Assembly (NCBI RefSeq): GCF_002953715.1
Contig: NZ_CP025015.1
Span: forward strand, 434,001-498,000
Reading direction: 5' to 3'
DNA from: Rhizobium leguminosarum
GTDB taxonomy: Bacteria; Pseudomonadota; Alphaproteobacteria; Rhizobiales; Rhizobiaceae
DNA: 64,000 nucleotides
The position numbers were made by a program, and so were the translations under genes. Positions 63,838-64,000 of the stretch are shown here, one piece after another (the stretch's first letter is position 1; each line of letters opens with the position of its first letter). The notes under the pieces are model-generated. The model did no database searches and was not told the origin of the DNA. It was given only the letters and a program-made list of their open reading frames with translations.

Positions 63838-64000
63838 TTGAAGTTTGAGAGCCAGCCGTCCTATTCGTTGGGCCAGCGGACCCCTGCCAGCAGAGAAGTC
63901 GCCGCCGGCGAGAACGGCGGCAACGTGACACTTGTCTCCCAATCGGCACTTGGCGCGATAAACCGCGGTCGCGTCCTTCAAGCCTTATATGATAACGGAC
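63838..64000 (+). CDS. ROK-family regulator, N-terminal part (continues beyond window)
   Basis: Begins at TTG 63838 behind GGAGAAG (a GTG at 63934 is a later alternative). The visible 54 residues end LGAINRGRVLQALYDNG, almost the same as the helix-turn-helix start of the ROK regulator at 36.3 kb (GPANRGRLLQALYDIG). It is divergent from the sugar ABC operon and is probably its repressor. The rest of the gene is outside the window. Confidence 0.75.
   Translation, partial: MKFESQPSYSLGQRTPASREVAAGENGGNVTLVSQSALGAINRGRVLQALYDNG

Overview
The window looks like part of a symbiotic plasmid or symbiosis island of a Rhizobium close to R. leguminosarum. The pointers are: a complete uptake [NiFe]-hydrogenase cluster in the order known from R. 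leguminosarum (hupSLCDEFGHIJK-hypABFCDEX followed by a broken hoxA) with a chemoreceptor gene next to hupS; a quorum-sensing locus matching rhiABC/rhiR/rhiI; two copies of a nifH promoter with NifA-type upstream sites; and a large load of insertion-sequence debris. Product names come from recognising protein motifs and gene order; no database search was run.

Layout. 1-12.8 kb is a mosaic of decayed genes: two genes of a sugar-dehydrogenase-like locus at the left edge, IS6/IS5/IS66 remnants, a broken AraC regulator, and the remains of an aromatic-acid catabolic operon. That operon keeps one intact, unusual gene (FAD aryl-CoA hydroxylase fused to an aryl-CoA ligase) between a truncated thioesterase and a truncated, frameshifted fumarylacetoacetate-hydrolase-family gene. 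A hipA/hipB toxin-antitoxin pair then lies between two inverted ~200-bp copies of a nifH promoter region. 13.3-20.6 kb is a quorum-sensing and secondary-metabolite region: rhiR, convergent rhiABC, an intact IS630 element, rhiI, and directly behind rhiI an unannotated 52-codon peptide gene, a hairpin and a lasso-cyclase-like asparagine-synthetase homologue. The same palindrome lies upstream of rhiA and rhiI. 20.9-25.9 kb is a small catabolic set (PLP enzyme, LysR regulator, RidA, nitrilase, sulfite-oxidase-like molybdoenzyme). 25.9-30.4 kb is gene-poor, with a degraded DegT duplicate, a GntR regulator and a frameshifted hypothetical gene. 30.4-37.6 kb holds two exported proteins (one a glycerophosphodiesterase), an acetyltransferase, and a HAD/DegT/ROK group.

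37.7-55.9 kb is the hydrogenase cluster, all on the minus strand and visibly more GC-rich than its surroundings. hupS and hupL encode the enzyme, hupC its cytochrome b, hupD the maturation protease, hupE a nickel permease, hupF-K accessory proteins, and hypA-F/X the Ni-Fe(CN)2CO cofactor machinery. Three regulatory sites can be read: sigma-54 (-24/-12) elements before hupS and before hupG, and an FNR/FixK box inside hypA before hypB. HoxA, the usual hydrogenase response regulator, is broken by two frameshifts and truncated, so control probably rests on NifA/sigma-54 and FnrN/FixK-type regulators.

56-64 kb carries a methyl-accepting chemotaxis protein and a complete binding-protein-dependent sugar ABC transporter with a Gfo/Idh/MocA dehydrogenase. 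These face a divergent, partly visible ROK repressor gene across a region with a perfect inverted repeat that may be its operator.
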